Below are positions 44,402 to 54,198 of a stretch of 64,000 nt of DNA, piece by piece. Each line of letters starts with the position of its first letter. Within the stretch, counting starts at the first letter, position 1. Below the pieces are notes generated by a model that saw only the letters and a list, made by a program, of their open reading frames with translations, ran no database searches and was not told where the DNA came from. Source of the DNA: a bacterium. Its GTDB lineage: Bacteria; Hydrothermota; Tepidihabitantia; SM23-42; JAOAFX01. The stretch is taken from assembly GCA_036382775.1 (NCBI GenBank), contig DASVHD010000030.1:1-64000 (forward strand), read 5' to 3'. The position numbers and the translations under genes were made by a program.

Positions 44402-45004
44402 TCATAGAAAATACACCGCGATCTTGAAGAAGTTCTCAAGGATCTTCTGCCCGGCCGGGTGTTTGTCATCAAACCGCTCAGGATGGAACTGCACGCCGTA
44501 GATCATCTTCTCGTGGTGTTTGATCGCCTCCACCGGGCAATTGGGTGATTCCGCGAGTGGAATGAATTCACCCGGCACGTTGCTGACCATCTCCTGATGC
44601 GACTCATAGACCAAAAATTTATCGTCGAGCCCGTCAAAAAGCTCGTCCTGGGCGCTTTTCTTAACCATATAGTAACCTTCGATCTTTTCGTTCAAAGTAA
44701 CCACACCCTCGTAGAACGCCATGGAAATAAGCTGGTGTCCGAAGCAGATGCCCAGGATCGGTTTTTCGCAGATCTTCAAAACCTCGACAAGGTTCGTATA
44801 AAGATCAAAATTACCGACCTCGGCGAGTTTGCGCTGTGACCCCGATAGGACGATCGCGTTGTAATATTTAAAATCCTCACCGATGCTTATGCTTGAATAA
44901 TCCTTTACCTCGACCGTGTGAACCGTTATCCCGCATATTGTCTTGTATAATGCTTCCATCTGGGGTGAGTTAGGCATATAGTTGTCAATAATGAGTGTTC
45001 TCAT
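44402..45004 (-). CDS. Class I glutamine amidotransferase-like protein
   Basis: A 200-aa triad GATase domain: nucleophile Cys in ILGICFGHQLI and the His-Glu pair in GVQFHPERFD. Size and motifs resemble TrpG/GuaA-type glutaminase domains, but no synthase partner is adjacent, so it may be a stand-alone GATase or peptidase. The ATG at 45004 overlaps ispG by 20 nt. Specific acceptor unknown. Confidence 0.82.
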   Translation of the reverse strand: MRTLIIDNYMPNSPQMEALYKTICGITVHTVEVKDYSSISIGEDFKYYNAIVLSGSQRKLAEVGNFDLYTNLVEVLKICEKPILGICFGHQLISMAFYEGVVTLNEKIEGYYMVKKSAQDELFDGLDDKFLVYESHQEMVSNVPGEFIPLAESPNCPVEAIKHHEKMIYGVQFHPERFDDKHPAGQKILENFFKIAVYFL

Positions 45005-46058
45005 GGATCACCTCCAATAGGCTTCTGATCAGATTACGTTCTTGAACTCTTTTAATCTCTTTGCCTTTTCTGAACACCGATCCGATCCCCTTGCCGCAGG
45101 CGATACCAAAATCCGCTTCGCGCGCTTCGCCCGGGCCGTTCACCACGCATCCCATGACCGCCACCTTGATCCGGGCGCGGCAATCAGCCAACGACCGGCT
45201 GACCGCTTCAGCGATCTTTACGAGATCCACGTCGCATCGGCCGCAGGTCGGGCAGCTGATGATCAGGGGCCGGATCTGCCTGAGATCCAGGCTCATCAGT
45301 ATTTCGTATGCTGCCGCCACCTCGTAAATCGGGTTGGCGGTGAGTGAAACCCTCAATGTATCGCCGATACCCTGGTCGAGAAGGATACCCAGCCCGACAC
45401 CGCTACGGATCCCGCCTTCAAAGGGCAGGCCGGCCTCTGTAATACCGATATGCAGAGGGAAAATACAGCGCTTATCGATGATCTGGTAGACATGGACCGT
45501 ATCCAGCACGCTTGCCGCTTTTGCGGAAATAACGATCCGATCGAACTTGTTCCTGGCAAAGATCTCCAGGCTCGCGTTCAGGGTGTCGATCATCGCTCGC
45601 GGGGTCGGGTGCCGGTGCCGGGCCAGTACCTTTACGGGCAATGATCCGGCGTTGATCCCGATCCTGATAGCCACGCCGAGGTCGCGCGCTTTTTTTATCA
45701 CTTCCTCAAGCTTCCATGTCTCGCCGATGTTCCCCGGGTTAATACGGACCTTATCGACCCCGGCATCGAGCGCGGCCAGCGCCAGCCGGTAATCGAAATG
45801 GACATCCGCCACCACCGGGATCCCGACCGCTTTCTTTATCTGCCGCAAAGCCCCGGCATCGTCGGCATTCACCACCGCGCACCGCGCGATCTCGCACCCC
45901 GCAGCAGCAAGACGCTTTATCTGCGCGATCGTGCGTCTGGTATCCCTGGTCTTGGTCCTGGTCATCGACTGGACCGCGACCGGGTAATTGCCGCCGATCT
46001 TCACGCTGCCGATACTTACGACCTTTTTTTGCTTACTGCGCTTGAACTTTGTTTTCAT
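44985..46058 (-). CDS. ispG: 4-hydroxy-3-methylbut-2-enyl diphosphate synthase
   Basis: A 357-aa MEP-pathway iron-sulfur enzyme (GcpE). The N-terminal TIM barrel has PVAVQSMTRTKTRD and RINPGNIG. The 4Fe-4S ligands lie in SCPTCGRCDVD and MGCVVNGPGE. It starts with an ATGA overlap to murA and is the short bacterial form without the insert of plant-type IspG. It makes isoprenoid precursors and is co-transcribed with murA. Confidence 0.95.
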   Translation of the reverse strand: MKTKFKRSKQKKVVSIGSVKIGGNYPVAVQSMTRTKTRDTRRTIAQIKRLAAAGCEIARCAVVNADDAGALRQIKKAVGIPVVADVHFDYRLALAALDAGVDKVRINPGNIGETWKLEEVIKKARDLGVAIRIGINAGSLPVKVLARHRHPTPRAMIDTLNASLEIFARNKFDRIVISAKAASVLDTVHVYQIIDKRCIFPLHIGITEAGLPFEGGIRSGVGLGILLDQGIGDTLRVSLTANPIYEVAAAYEILMSLDLRQIRPLIISCPTCGRCDVDLVKIAEAVSRSLADCRARIKVAVMGCVVNGPGEAREADFGIACGKGIGSVFRKGKEIKRVQERNLIRSLLEVIHENTHY

Positions 46059-47317
46059 TCTTTTATTCGCCGGATGCGCGCGCCGAGAAAACGCAATTTC
46101 TTTTCGAACCTATCGTAGCCGCGGTCCAGGTGATATATCCGGCGCACTACGGTCTTGCCCCGTGCGGCCAGGCCGGCCAGAACCAGGCATGCCGAGGCGC
46201 GCAGATCAGATGCCATTACCGATGCCCCGGACAATCTCTTGACACCCCGGATCACAGCGGTGTCTCCATCGATCTTGATATCGGCGCCCATGCGTGACAA
46301 TTCCATGGCCTGCATAAAGCGATTCTCAAAAATAGTCTCCTTTACCGTGCTCGTGCCGGAAGCGACGGACAGCAGCGCCATGAACTGCGCCTGCATATCG
46401 GTCGGGAATCCGGGGAAAGGAGCGACATACACCGCCGTCGATAATAAATTCTGTGCGCCCCGCACTTCAACGCGATCAGGTTCCCTGACAATGACCGCTC
46501 CGATCTCCTCGAGCTTGTCAAGGACGGCGATCATATCCTGGGGCAAGACCCCGGCGATCACCACGTCGCCTTTCGTGATCGCGGCCGCCACCGCAAAGGT
46601 ACCGGCCTCGATTCGGTCGGGGATAATGCGGTAGGTCGCGCCCCCCAGGCTGCGCGGTCCATTGATCACGATGACCGACGAACCCGCACCCTGGATATCA
46701 GCGCCCAGGATGGATAGGAAATTGGCCACGTCAACGACCTCGGGCTCGCACGCGGCAGAAATTATCCGGGTCCGGCCGCTGGCCTGGACCGCCGCGAGCA
46801 TGGTATTTATCGTTGCGCCCACCGATGTTCCCTTAGCGCCCAGCAGGTTTATGTCATCGCCCGCGATATGTCCGGCCCGCGCATTGACATAGCCTTCGTC
46901 GATGTTGATCTCAACGCCCAGCGCTTTGAGACCTTTGATATGCAGGTCGATTGGCCGCGGTCCGATCGCGCAGCCGCCAGGCAGGGAGACCCGCGCAGCT
47001 TTTTCCCGGCCGACCAGCGATCCCAGAACATAGTAGGAAGCGCGCATTTTCCGCACGATATCATAGGGCGCTTCGATATTCTTGATCCGGGGCGTGTGGA
47101 TGGTCAGGGTGTTTTTTTCGAACGAAACCTTTGCGCCGTGATGCTTGATAAGCTTAACCATAGTGTGGACGTCGACCACATCGGGGATATTTTCAAGGAT
47201 GACCGGCGTGTCGGTCAACAGCGCCGCCGCGATGATCGGCAGGGCTGAATTCTTGGCGCCGGAGATCGTTACTTCACCTTTAAGCTTTTTCCCGCCCTCT
47301 ATGACAAACCGGTCCAT
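46055..47317 (-). CDS. murA: UDP-N-acetylglucosamine 1-carboxyvinyltransferase
   Basis: A 420-aa EPSP-synthase-fold enzyme that catalyses the first committed peptidoglycan step. N-terminus GEVTISGAKNSALPI is typical. The fosfomycin-target cysteine is retained (Cys116 in PGGCAIGPRPID), so the enzyme is predicted to be of the fosfomycin-sensitive type. The ATG at 47317 was chosen over an upstream in-frame start at 47344, because the latter would lie inside the promoter. The ATG is 6 nt after the -10 box (leaderless). First gene of murA-ispG-GATase-M24. Confidence 0.96.
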   Translation of the reverse strand: MDRFVIEGGKKLKGEVTISGAKNSALPIIAAALLTDTPVILENIPDVVDVHTMVKLIKHHGAKVSFEKNTLTIHTPRIKNIEAPYDIVRKMRASYYVLGSLVGREKAARVSLPGGCAIGPRPIDLHIKGLKALGVEINIDEGYVNARAGHIAGDDINLLGAKGTSVGATINTMLAAVQASGRTRIISAACEPEVVDVANFLSILGADIQGAGSSVIVINGPRSLGGATYRIIPDRIEAGTFAVAAAITKGDVVIAGVLPQDMIAVLDKLEEIGAVIVREPDRVEVRGAQNLLSTAVYVAPFPGFPTDMQAQFMALLSVASGTSTVKETIFENRFMQAMELSRMGADIKIDGDTAVIRGVKRLSGASVMASDLRASACLVLAGLAARGKTVVRRIYHLDRGYDRFEKKLRFLGARIRRIKE

Positions 47318-47323
47318 AACGTG

Positions 47324-47351
47324 ATTATAATTACCAATATACAAATGTCAA
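47324..47351 (-). promoter_or_regulatory. Promoter of the murA operon
   Basis: Minus-strand TTGACA (47351-47346), a 16-nt spacer and TATAAT (47329-47324), with exactly 6 nt to the murA ATG. A leaderless transcript is predicted. Confidence 0.8.
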
Positions 47352-47394
47352 GTTGACATAAAACACAATAACAGCGATATTGACAACGTACAAG

Positions 47395-47470
47395 GCAGTA
47401 TGTAGTATATACGGCAGAAGACAGTAAGTAGTAAGTAGTCGGTAGTAAAAAATAAAAAAAAGCAAAAAAC
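47395..47470. repeat. AGTAAGTAGT-type word repeat upstream of tRNA-Cys
   Basis: Degenerate short words GCAGTATGTAGTATA, ACAGTAAGTAGTAAGTAG, TCGGTAGT, then an A-rich run. It is part of the 345-bp gap between murA and the protease gene. A TTGACA at 47380-47385 with a TAGTAT 17 nt later could serve the tRNA, but this is weak. The rest of the gap holds the tRNA, a terminator and nothing else recognised. Confidence 0.5.
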
Positions 47471-47473
47471 ACG

Positions 47474-47545
47474 GGCGGCATAGCCAAGCAGCAAGGCGGC
47501 GGTCTGCAAAACCGCTATTCGCCGGTGCGAATCCGGCTGCCGCCT
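47474..47545 (+). tRNA. tRNA-Cys (GCA)
   Basis: Acceptor arm GGCGGCA (47474-47480) pairs with TGCCGCC (47538-47544). The discriminator base is T, as expected for cysteine tRNA. The anticodon stem GCGGT/ACCGC encloses loop CTGCAAA with anticodon GCA, and the T arm reads CCGGTGCGAATCCGG. The CCA end is not encoded. It is the only tRNA seen in the window and is separated from flanking minus-strand genes. Confidence 0.95.
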
Positions 47546-47559
47546 TTATCCCGTTAGAG

Positions 47560-47589
47560 AAAACCGCCGATTATAATCGGCGGTTTTTT
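47560..47589. terminator. Bidirectional rho-independent terminator
   Basis: A perfect palindrome (AAAACCGCCGATTA / TAATCGGCGGTTTT) centred at 47573/47574, with T-rich and A-rich flanks. It can end the tRNA-Cys transcript on the plus strand and the protease operon arriving from the right on the minus strand. Confidence 0.85.
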
Positions 47590-47662
47590 ACGGATATAGC
47601 AGACAGCGGTTCAACACCACTGTCGTGCATTCCCGTTGGAGGTTGACCTTCTCTAACAGGAT

Positions 47663-48409
47663 TTATTTAATTTTTTTTACCACACTCTGGATCTCTTCCG
47701 CCGGCACAATAACAGGCATCATGCCGCCGAATTCCGCGAACATATCCGCACTCACACTCTCTGACTTGGCGACCCGGACCAGGAGAATGCCCACCACCTT
47801 GCCGTCAAGAGTGAACGCCGGCGTGCCGAGCCCGCTGAAAACGTTAATAATATCGGAAACATAGAGGATCCTGGGTTTCTTTATGATCGCATGGATCCGG
47901 CTCAGCGCGGCGAGGGGAACATATCCGGCCGTTTCGCCCAGGCGCGATATGATCAAGATCTCATCCAGGATCTCCGGCGTGCTGCTGTTGGACAACCTGA
48001 CCGCCGGAAAGGGGCCACCTTTCTTATCGACCGGGCGAATGAACAAGAGATCCAGATCAATGTCCCGCAACAGGATCTCGGCTGCGATCTCGGAACCGTC
48101 AGCCATCATTATCTTGATATCTTTTATTTTCCGGTCCGCGCCGGCATCCCACATGCCAGCGCTGCCGGGATCAGCCCTGGCAAGGGACAGCACTACGATC
48201 CCGGATGAATCAACGATGGTGCCGAACGCCTCGGCCTTGCTTTCGTATTCGTACTGTTCGCTCACTATTTTGACCGTCACCACTGATACCTGCCACTGCT
48301 CCACAATGGCGCGGGCCAGGCTGTCCGTATCACCGCACCAGGCAGCAGCCATGGTAAAAAGGATCACGATCAACGGGCGGATCGCTGCCATTTTGCGCTC
48401 ACCTGTCAT
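47663..48409 (-). CDS. Inactive trypsin/HtrA-like exported protein
   Basis: A 248-aa protein with an N-terminal membrane/signal segment (RPLIVILFTMAAAWCGD) and the core beta pattern of a DegP-type protease domain: FGTIVDSSGIVVLSLA and DIDLDLLFIRP. The catalytic serine region reads GLGTPAFTLDGKVVGIL instead of GNSGGPL, and no catalytic His motif is present, so it is probably not a protease. The ATG at 48409 follows GGGGAGG. It is 48 bp downstream of an active-looking HtrA and may bind or regulate it. Confidence 0.75.
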   Translation of the reverse strand: MTGERKMAAIRPLIVILFTMAAAWCGDTDSLARAIVEQWQVSVVTVKIVSEQYEYESKAEAFGTIVDSSGIVVLSLARADPGSAGMWDAGADRKIKDIKIMMADGSEIAAEILLRDIDLDLLFIRPVDKKGGPFPAVRLSNSSTPEILDEILIISRLGETAGYVPLAALSRIHAIIKKPRILYVSDIINVFSGLGTPAFTLDGKVVGILLVRVAKSESVSADMFAEFGGMMPVIVPAEEIQSVVKKIK

Positions 48410-48457
48410 TTTTCCTCCCCGATCTTCAAATACCATCTCCACCGTCAACATTAACGA

Positions 48458-50509
48458 TCATTTCTCTTCCCAGCTCGGTTCCAGTTCCACGAACAGACGG
48501 TGGATCCCCCTGATCACGTTGAACGCAACACTCTTTGGCTGCGCCCTTGCGATCGTGTTCATGGTCTTTTCAAAATCACCGACATCGGCCACTGGCTGCT
48601 GGTCGATCCCCGTGATAAGATCCCCGGTCATGAGGCTGGAAAGCGCTGCCCAGCTGCCGGAGCTGATATCATCGATCAGTACTCCGGGTTGATCTTCATC
48701 CAATTTTTGCGCGATGCGGTCCTCAAATGCAATGTCCCTGACCGTCAGTTCAAAATTATCATCGCGGTATTTTTTCATTTCACGCGGCAGCCGGGGCGTT
48801 GGTTCAAGCCGGCAGGTGATCGTTCGCTCGTCACCGCCATGCAGAACCGTCAGCTTGACGACCGCGCCGATATCGTACCGGCGCAGCATCGTTGCCAGCA
48901 CTTCGACATCGCTGGGTTCCGATGCCTCCACGGTCTTGCCGTCGATCGCGATGATGATATCGCCGGTCACGAGACCGGCCTTATCGGCCGCGTGGTTGGA
49001 ATAGACCTGGGTGATCCGGACACCCTGGTACGGCGCCAGGTCCAGCGCCCTCGCCAATTCTTTGGTAAATACCTGCGAAGCCACTGCGAGCCAGGGTTTT
49101 TGCAGCTCCTGTCCCTGCTCGGGCGAGCTTGATACGCCGATCTTGACCGCGGCCAGGCATTGTTCAGTGCCCCGTTCGAAAAGGACCACGACCGTAACCG
49201 GCTCTTCCTTTTTCTGAACGATATCGTCCGTGACCGCTTTGAAGTCCTTGATATCGTTCACCGGTCTTTGGTTGACGGCCAATATGATATCGCCGTACGT
49301 GATCGTCGGTTTTGCTTCTCCGCAGGGGCCGCCAGGACGCACCGACGTCACGAGCACGCCTTTTTTGTCCGCGCGTTTCATTTCCGTGGCCGCGAGCGTG
49401 GAAATATCGCGGGCCATGATCCCCCATTGTTTCAGCTCGACTGAGCGCGGGTCAAAATATTCGCGTTCGCGCGGCACGGCGGTCAGCGTAATCGTTTTGT
49501 TTTTCCGCAAAACGGCACAGTTGACCGGCTTGCCGACCGGACAGTCCATCATTAACTGGTTGAACAACGGCAATTCTTCAGCGAACTGCACGTTCACTTT
49601 TTGCCCGTCCACGGCGGTCAGGATATCGCCCGGCATGAAACCGGCCTGAGCCGCAGGCGAACCTTTGATCGTACCGCTGACCAGAACACCCTCTTGACGA
49701 CCGCCGTATTTGAACAACGGCTGGACTTCAAGACCGAACCAGCTCCGGGTGATCTTCCCCGTGCGGATCAGTTCGTCGGCGATCTTTTTCGCCAGGTTTC
49801 CGGGGATGGCGCCGCTGATCCCCAGGTTGATCTCGTTGATCCCGATCACCGCGCCCTGCATATTGACCAATGGACCGCCGGAATTGCCCGGGAAGATCGC
49901 CGCGTCATGACCGATCCAGCGGACAATGGAACCGACGTCCTCGCCTTCAAGCGTAATACTGGCGTAAGGTTTAAGAAATTCGGGTATGATCAATTCGGTG
50001 TTGCTCACGATCCCCATGGTCACCGATTGTGAGAACGCGAGTGGGCTGCCCATGGCAAGCACCGGGTCGCCGACCGCCAGTTTGTCGGAATCGCCGAACC
50101 GGGCGCTGGCAAAAACGGAACGTTTCTGATCTTTGAGCTTGATCACCGAGATATCGGACAAGGGATCGCTGCCGACAAGCTCGGCATCGATTTCTGTCTT
50201 GTCGGACAGCGTGCAAACGAACCGCGTGCCCCGTCCGGCCACGTGGTGGTTCGTGATCACGTGCCCCTCGGTCGTCACGATCACGCCGCTGCCGACCGCT
50301 TCGCGTTTGACTTCGCGGCCGGACTCATCCTCAACGCTGATCACGTGGATCCTGACCAATGCCGGGCGCACCTGTTCGATCGCGGTCATAATGGACTGCT
50401 GGACCGAATCGGACAGCACCTCGGCCGCCAAGGGCAGGCAGACGCAGATAAATAATGCTGCCGTGACCAATAGATATTTGTTTATTGAATTCGCCTGGGA
50501 AGTTGTCAT
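48458..50509 (-). CDS. HtrA/DegP-type serine protease with several PDZ domains
   Basis: A 683-aa exported protease. A signal/anchor (YLLVTAALFICVCLPLAAE) precedes a trypsin-like domain with the full triad: His89 (VITNHHVAG), Asp119 (DPLSDISVIKL) and Ser210 (FPGNSGGPL). The C-terminal 430 residues contain PDZ-like blocks: GSPAAQAGFMPGDILTAVDG, GDIILAVNQRPV, HAADKAGLVTGDIIIAIDGK and SSLMTGDLITGIDQQPV, suggesting four PDZ units. Most DegP/DegS proteins have one or two. A near-leaderless promoter lies just upstream. Envelope protein quality control is the likely role. Confidence 0.9.
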   Translation of the reverse strand: MTTSQANSINKYLLVTAALFICVCLPLAAEVLSDSVQQSIMTAIEQVRPALVRIHVISVEDESGREVKREAVGSGVIVTTEGHVITNHHVAGRGTRFVCTLSDKTEIDAELVGSDPLSDISVIKLKDQKRSVFASARFGDSDKLAVGDPVLAMGSPLAFSQSVTMGIVSNTELIIPEFLKPYASITLEGEDVGSIVRWIGHDAAIFPGNSGGPLVNMQGAVIGINEINLGISGAIPGNLAKKIADELIRTGKITRSWFGLEVQPLFKYGGRQEGVLVSGTIKGSPAAQAGFMPGDILTAVDGQKVNVQFAEELPLFNQLMMDCPVGKPVNCAVLRKNKTITLTAVPREREYFDPRSVELKQWGIMARDISTLAATEMKRADKKGVLVTSVRPGGPCGEAKPTITYGDIILAVNQRPVNDIKDFKAVTDDIVQKKEEPVTVVVLFERGTEQCLAAVKIGVSSSPEQGQELQKPWLAVASQVFTKELARALDLAPYQGVRITQVYSNHAADKAGLVTGDIIIAIDGKTVEASEPSDVEVLATMLRRYDIGAVVKLTVLHGGDERTITCRLEPTPRLPREMKKYRDDNFELTVRDIAFEDRIAQKLDEDQPGVLIDDISSGSWAALSSLMTGDLITGIDQQPVADVGDFEKTMNTIARAQPKSVAFNVIRGIHRLFVELEPSWEEK

Positions 50510-50521
50510 ATGATTGATTTG

Positions 50522-50549
50522 ATTATAGTAAAATCCCGTTACTTGTCAA
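50522..50549 (-). promoter_or_regulatory. Promoter of the HtrA operon
   Basis: Minus-strand TTGACA (50549-50544), a 16-nt spacer and TATAAT (50527-50522). The ATG is 12 nt downstream of the -10 box, leaving a leader of only about 5 nt. Confidence 0.75.
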
Positions 50550-50610
50550 CGTGATGCCTGCTATTATGTATCTAATAAACCTTTTCTGCTAATGTAAAAA
50601 AGTATCTTTT

Positions 50611-53600
50611 TTATCTACTTAAGAAAACCGCCTTCTTGGTGACGACATCATTGTTTGCGCCAATAACCAACCGTACAAAGTAAATTCCCTGCGGCAAGTT
50701 CATTGTATTGAAACTTTTACTATATATGCCGGGTCCATGATCGACATTGACCAGTACGCCTGCTAGTCTACCCATCACATCGTAGAGCGATATGTTAACC
50801 TTGGTTGCTTGGGGTATGAGATACCTGATCGTAAATTCACCCTGTACCGGATTTGAAAGGAGATCCAGCATTGGTTTATCTGATCCTAATGCAATTGTAC
50901 CCATGTCTTGTGGCCCACCGCCCTCCCCTTGGTCCTTCTCATACTGGTGCAGGACAAAGGCGCTGCTCACCGCCTTGTTGCCGTAAACCTTGATGTTGAT
51001 CGTACTGTCAGCGTAAAAACTGTACGGCAGCATAGCCTTATAAGTGATCAGCGTTTCCGGCGGCAGGTTTATTCCGGTGATCTGGATGTTGTCAATCTTT
51101 AGTGTTAAGAGCAACCTTGTATACCCTTCCTGATAGGCATGGGCAGCCAGCGCATAGTCTTTATCCGGATCCAGACAACTGAACTCGTATTCCAGATACT
51201 GGTTATCATAATCCACGTGCTTATAGGGTTCGGCGCCAAAGTGCAGGAAACCGGCGCGTTTTAGATTGAAGGGCGACGCCAAGGTGTCGCCGCCCTGGGC
51301 AGCATAGAAGGCGAGGTCTTCGCCCGAATCATAACCGCCGATGTTGTAGTTAGCAAACCGGATGTCATAGGCAGGATCGTCGTTTTCGGTCCAGATAAAA
51401 TGCACGACCGTGCCGAAAATGGTCTGCCGGTGCACGATATGCGGACAATAGGACCGCTGGATAGTATTGCTCATGTTAAACGGCCCAAGCCAGCTCAAAC
51501 CCGGATTGTAGTAGAAAAAGATCTCGGTGTTGCTGCCGTCCAGGTCCGCCACACAACTCATCGCGCTGGCACCGGTAAGCACCGGATAGTTCAAATCATA
51601 ATCGGACATGAAGCCGGTAATGCCTGACCAAGTATGAACGCCATTATTACGGTACCGAGTGAAACGATAGCCGATGGAACTGGACATCTTCCAGACAAAG
51701 TAGACATTGGTACCGGCAACTTCGATCGAGGGGTTCTGAGAATAACTATTGTAGACGGTCTCTTCTTGATTCCAAGTGCCCTGGATTGTCCGGGTACGAT
51801 ATTTGATCCAGTTGTTGTTCTGCCAGGTAATATGAATCTCGGGGTTGTTGCGCGCCGGAATCATGAACCCGATACTCGGGTTGGTTCCGGCACCAACATC
51901 CTCAGGGTTAGAGACTGTAACCGGATCGTAGACATCGAATTCAGCATAGTCAATCCGCTGGTCATACGTATGGCTAAAGACAATCCTGCCCATATCATCG
52001 GTACCAATGACAAACGAGGGCGGGCCAAAGTTGTTATCGGTCGTCGCGATCGGAAAGGGCGCAGTCCAGTCATCGTCCGAGAGATACCGTGAAAAGTAAA
52101 CCGTATCGCGCGTCCCCTGTACCCACCAGACAATACCGGGCAGCGGCGTTGCAACATGAGGGTTGGCGGCAATCGCCGGATTGTAACCCTGGCCGATCTC
52201 CATTTTCCGCGACCAGGTATTGCCCGCGTCGCTGGAGTGCACCGCATAGATCACCCCGCCAGATTCATAGGTTAGCCAGATATCGGATGTACCGCAGAGC
52301 ATTTTCCGGCCGTTGTTGATGCCGGTCGCTTCGGGCGAGCTGCTGGTCAGGTGTTTATTCAGATATTGCGGGTTATTGACATAGACACCATATTGTGTTG
52401 CTGCATAAACTGCATTAGGTTGATTAATGTCCATCGCTAAATCAGCCACATCAGATGGCAGCTGGTTAGTCATTGCAATCCAGACTGCACCGCCATCAAC
52501 TGTCAGATAGGTCAGGCCTTGATTGCCCGTACCGCCAGTATAGAGGATTTCAGGTTCTTTACAGTCCATGACCAGAGCAGCCATATCTTGTCCCAAAAAA
52601 CCACAGGCACTCCAGGTCACACCGCCGTCTTTGCTTTTATACAAACCAATCTGCGCACTTTGACCGCTGATACGAGTATACACCTTATTCGCTAATGAGT
52701 TCGAACAAATGTCAAAAACCATACATTCACCCGTGGCCGGTAGATCATAAGTGTACCAGTCTGTTCCACCATTGGTTGTCTTATAGATATGGGCATCCTG
52801 GATACCGCTGCCGGCATATACGGTCTGGGGCTGCCATTTGTCGACAGTTATTGAAACGATGTCATTGCCCGGTGTCATGTTAAACCAGCTGTTCCCGCCG
52901 TCCGTGCTCTTTTGCAGCCCGTAAACCGTCGGCGATGGATCACGAAATGCCAGATAGACATTCTGACCGTTGACCGGGTCAACCGCGATCGATGTATAGG
53001 TAGCATTAATACCTTGAAATAGATTAGTCCAGGATAGACCGGCATTGGTGGTCCGCCGGACATAGTTGATATCATAGAATGTCTCACCCACATGGAATGC
53101 CCGCTGACCATCCGTCGGATCCGCGGCAATGTAATAACGGCTGCCATAGGTCGCACCATTATCAATGGTCATCCAGGACAAACCCTGATCCGGGCTATTA
53201 TGCACGGTGGATATGCCCAAGACATAGATCGCATCGGGTGATCTGGTACTTATGCCCACGGTAAACGCATTGTGCATCCCCCTGGTTTTCTCCACCCAGG
53301 TTTGCCCGCCATCTGAAGTCCGGTATATCGCCACCTCGGCCCCAAAATACAGAATCTGGTTGTTGCTCGGGTTAGCAATGATTACCTTGCCCTGGCGGAT
53401 GTAAATGCCATTGTTCATGGCGCTCCAGTTTAGCCCGCCGTCCGTACTCAAATAAACCCCGCAATCAGTGGCTGCATAGATGCGGTTCGGTGCCGTAACT
53501 GCCAGCGAAGTTATAGAAGTGCCCTGAGGCAATAAGACCGGCAACGACCAAGCCAGTCCACCATTTGTGCTCTGCCGGACACCAGCCCGATCACTGATAA

Positions 53601-54153
53601 TCTCACCTTCCCACACGTGCAAAGGATTAGTGCCGTCATACGCCACAGCCCTGACTTCGGCTACCAACGTACGCTGAAAACTATTTCCATTATCGGTGCT
53701 TAGATAAAAACCACAATCCGCGGTCCCACCACCGGCGGCGACATAAACGCTATACGGGATATCAGCAACAACTGCAAGATCATAAACCGTCAATTCATTC
53801 AATGGTGTTAGATCAATATCTGTCCAGAGTATGCCTCCATCGGTCGTTTTATATAGGCAGGCTGTACCTCCGGCTTGATTGAAACCGGCAAATAAAATAC
53901 CCGGACTGGTCGGGTGCATCGCAAAACAAAGGGGATTGGGGTTGGTGATGCCTTGATCTCTGTAGTTCCAAGATAATCCCCCATCCTCTGATTTCCAGAC
54001 ACAATGGTCGTCCGGTGCAGTAGGGTTTTTGCCGATATAAACAGTCCATGCCTTATTTGGATCAGCAATCACACAAATGGGATTAGTAACATAAGGGTGT
54101 GCCGCAATGGCAATCGAATCCCAATATTCTCCCTCATTCGTTGACTTGTACAA
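50611..54153 (-). CDS. BNR/sialidase-fold secreted protein with type-A sorting domain (main part)
   Basis: A 1180-aa open frame built from repeated beta-propeller blades carrying the S-x-D-x-G-x-x-W Asp-box motif (STDGGLNWSAM, TSDGGQTWVEK, SKDGGVTWSACG and others). About residues 620-960 hold a second propeller-like part, then a carbohydrate-binding-like segment. The C-terminus (FTIRYLIPQATKVNISLYDV, LPQGIYFVRL) matches a T9SS type-A sorting domain. The frame runs on upstream of the TTG at 54153 to an in-frame TAA at 54201-54199; the signal peptide lies beyond that stop. The intact gene would be 50611-54312. Secretion and attachment are inferred. Confidence 0.8.
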   Translation of the reverse strand: MYKSTNEGEYWDSIAIAAHPYVTNPICVIADPNKAWTVYIGKNPTAPDDHCVWKSEDGGLSWNYRDQGITNPNPLCFAMHPTSPGILFAGFNQAGGTACLYKTTDGGILWTDIDLTPLNELTVYDLAVVADIPYSVYVAAGGGTADCGFYLSTDNGNSFQRTLVAEVRAVAYDGTNPLHVWEGEIISDRAGVRQSTNGGLAWSLPVLLPQGTSITSLAVTAPNRIYAATDCGVYLSTDGGLNWSAMNNGIYIRQGKVIIANPSNNQILYFGAEVAIYRTSDGGQTWVEKTRGMHNAFTVGISTRSPDAIYVLGISTVHNSPDQGLSWMTIDNGATYGSRYYIAADPTDGQRAFHVGETFYDINYVRRTTNAGLSWTNLFQGINATYTSIAVDPVNGQNVYLAFRDPSPTVYGLQKSTDGGNSWFNMTPGNDIVSITVDKWQPQTVYAGSGIQDAHIYKTTNGGTDWYTYDLPATGECMVFDICSNSLANKVYTRISGQSAQIGLYKSKDGGVTWSACGFLGQDMAALVMDCKEPEILYTGGTGNQGLTYLTVDGGAVWIAMTNQLPSDVADLAMDINQPNAVYAATQYGVYVNNPQYLNKHLTSSSPEATGINNGRKMLCGTSDIWLTYESGGVIYAVHSSDAGNTWSRKMEIGQGYNPAIAANPHVATPLPGIVWWVQGTRDTVYFSRYLSDDDWTAPFPIATTDNNFGPPSFVIGTDDMGRIVFSHTYDQRIDYAEFDVYDPVTVSNPEDVGAGTNPSIGFMIPARNNPEIHITWQNNNWIKYRTRTIQGTWNQEETVYNSYSQNPSIEVAGTNVYFVWKMSSSIGYRFTRYRNNGVHTWSGITGFMSDYDLNYPVLTGASAMSCVADLDGSNTEIFFYYNPGLSWLGPFNMSNTIQRSYCPHIVHRQTIFGTVVHFIWTENDDPAYDIRFANYNIGGYDSGEDLAFYAAQGGDTLASPFNLKRAGFLHFGAEPYKHVDYDNQYLEYEFSCLDPDKDYALAAHAYQEGYTRLLLTLKIDNIQITGINLPPETLITYKAMLPYSFYADSTINIKVYGNKAVSSAFVLHQYEKDQGEGGGPQDMGTIALGSDKPMLDLLSNPVQGEFTIRYLIPQATKVNISLYDVMGRLAGVLVNVDHGPGIYSKSFNTMNLPQGIYFVRLVIGANNDVVTKKAVFLSR

Positions 54154-54198
54154 CTTATGCGTCTGATCCGCCGCATAGATGATATACTGACCAGCATG

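Noticed and set aside
47474-47545. tRNA-Cys as integration site of a mobile element
   Set aside because: No integrase is adjacent and no repeated tRNA 3' end was seen nearby; the recombinase is 18 kb away.
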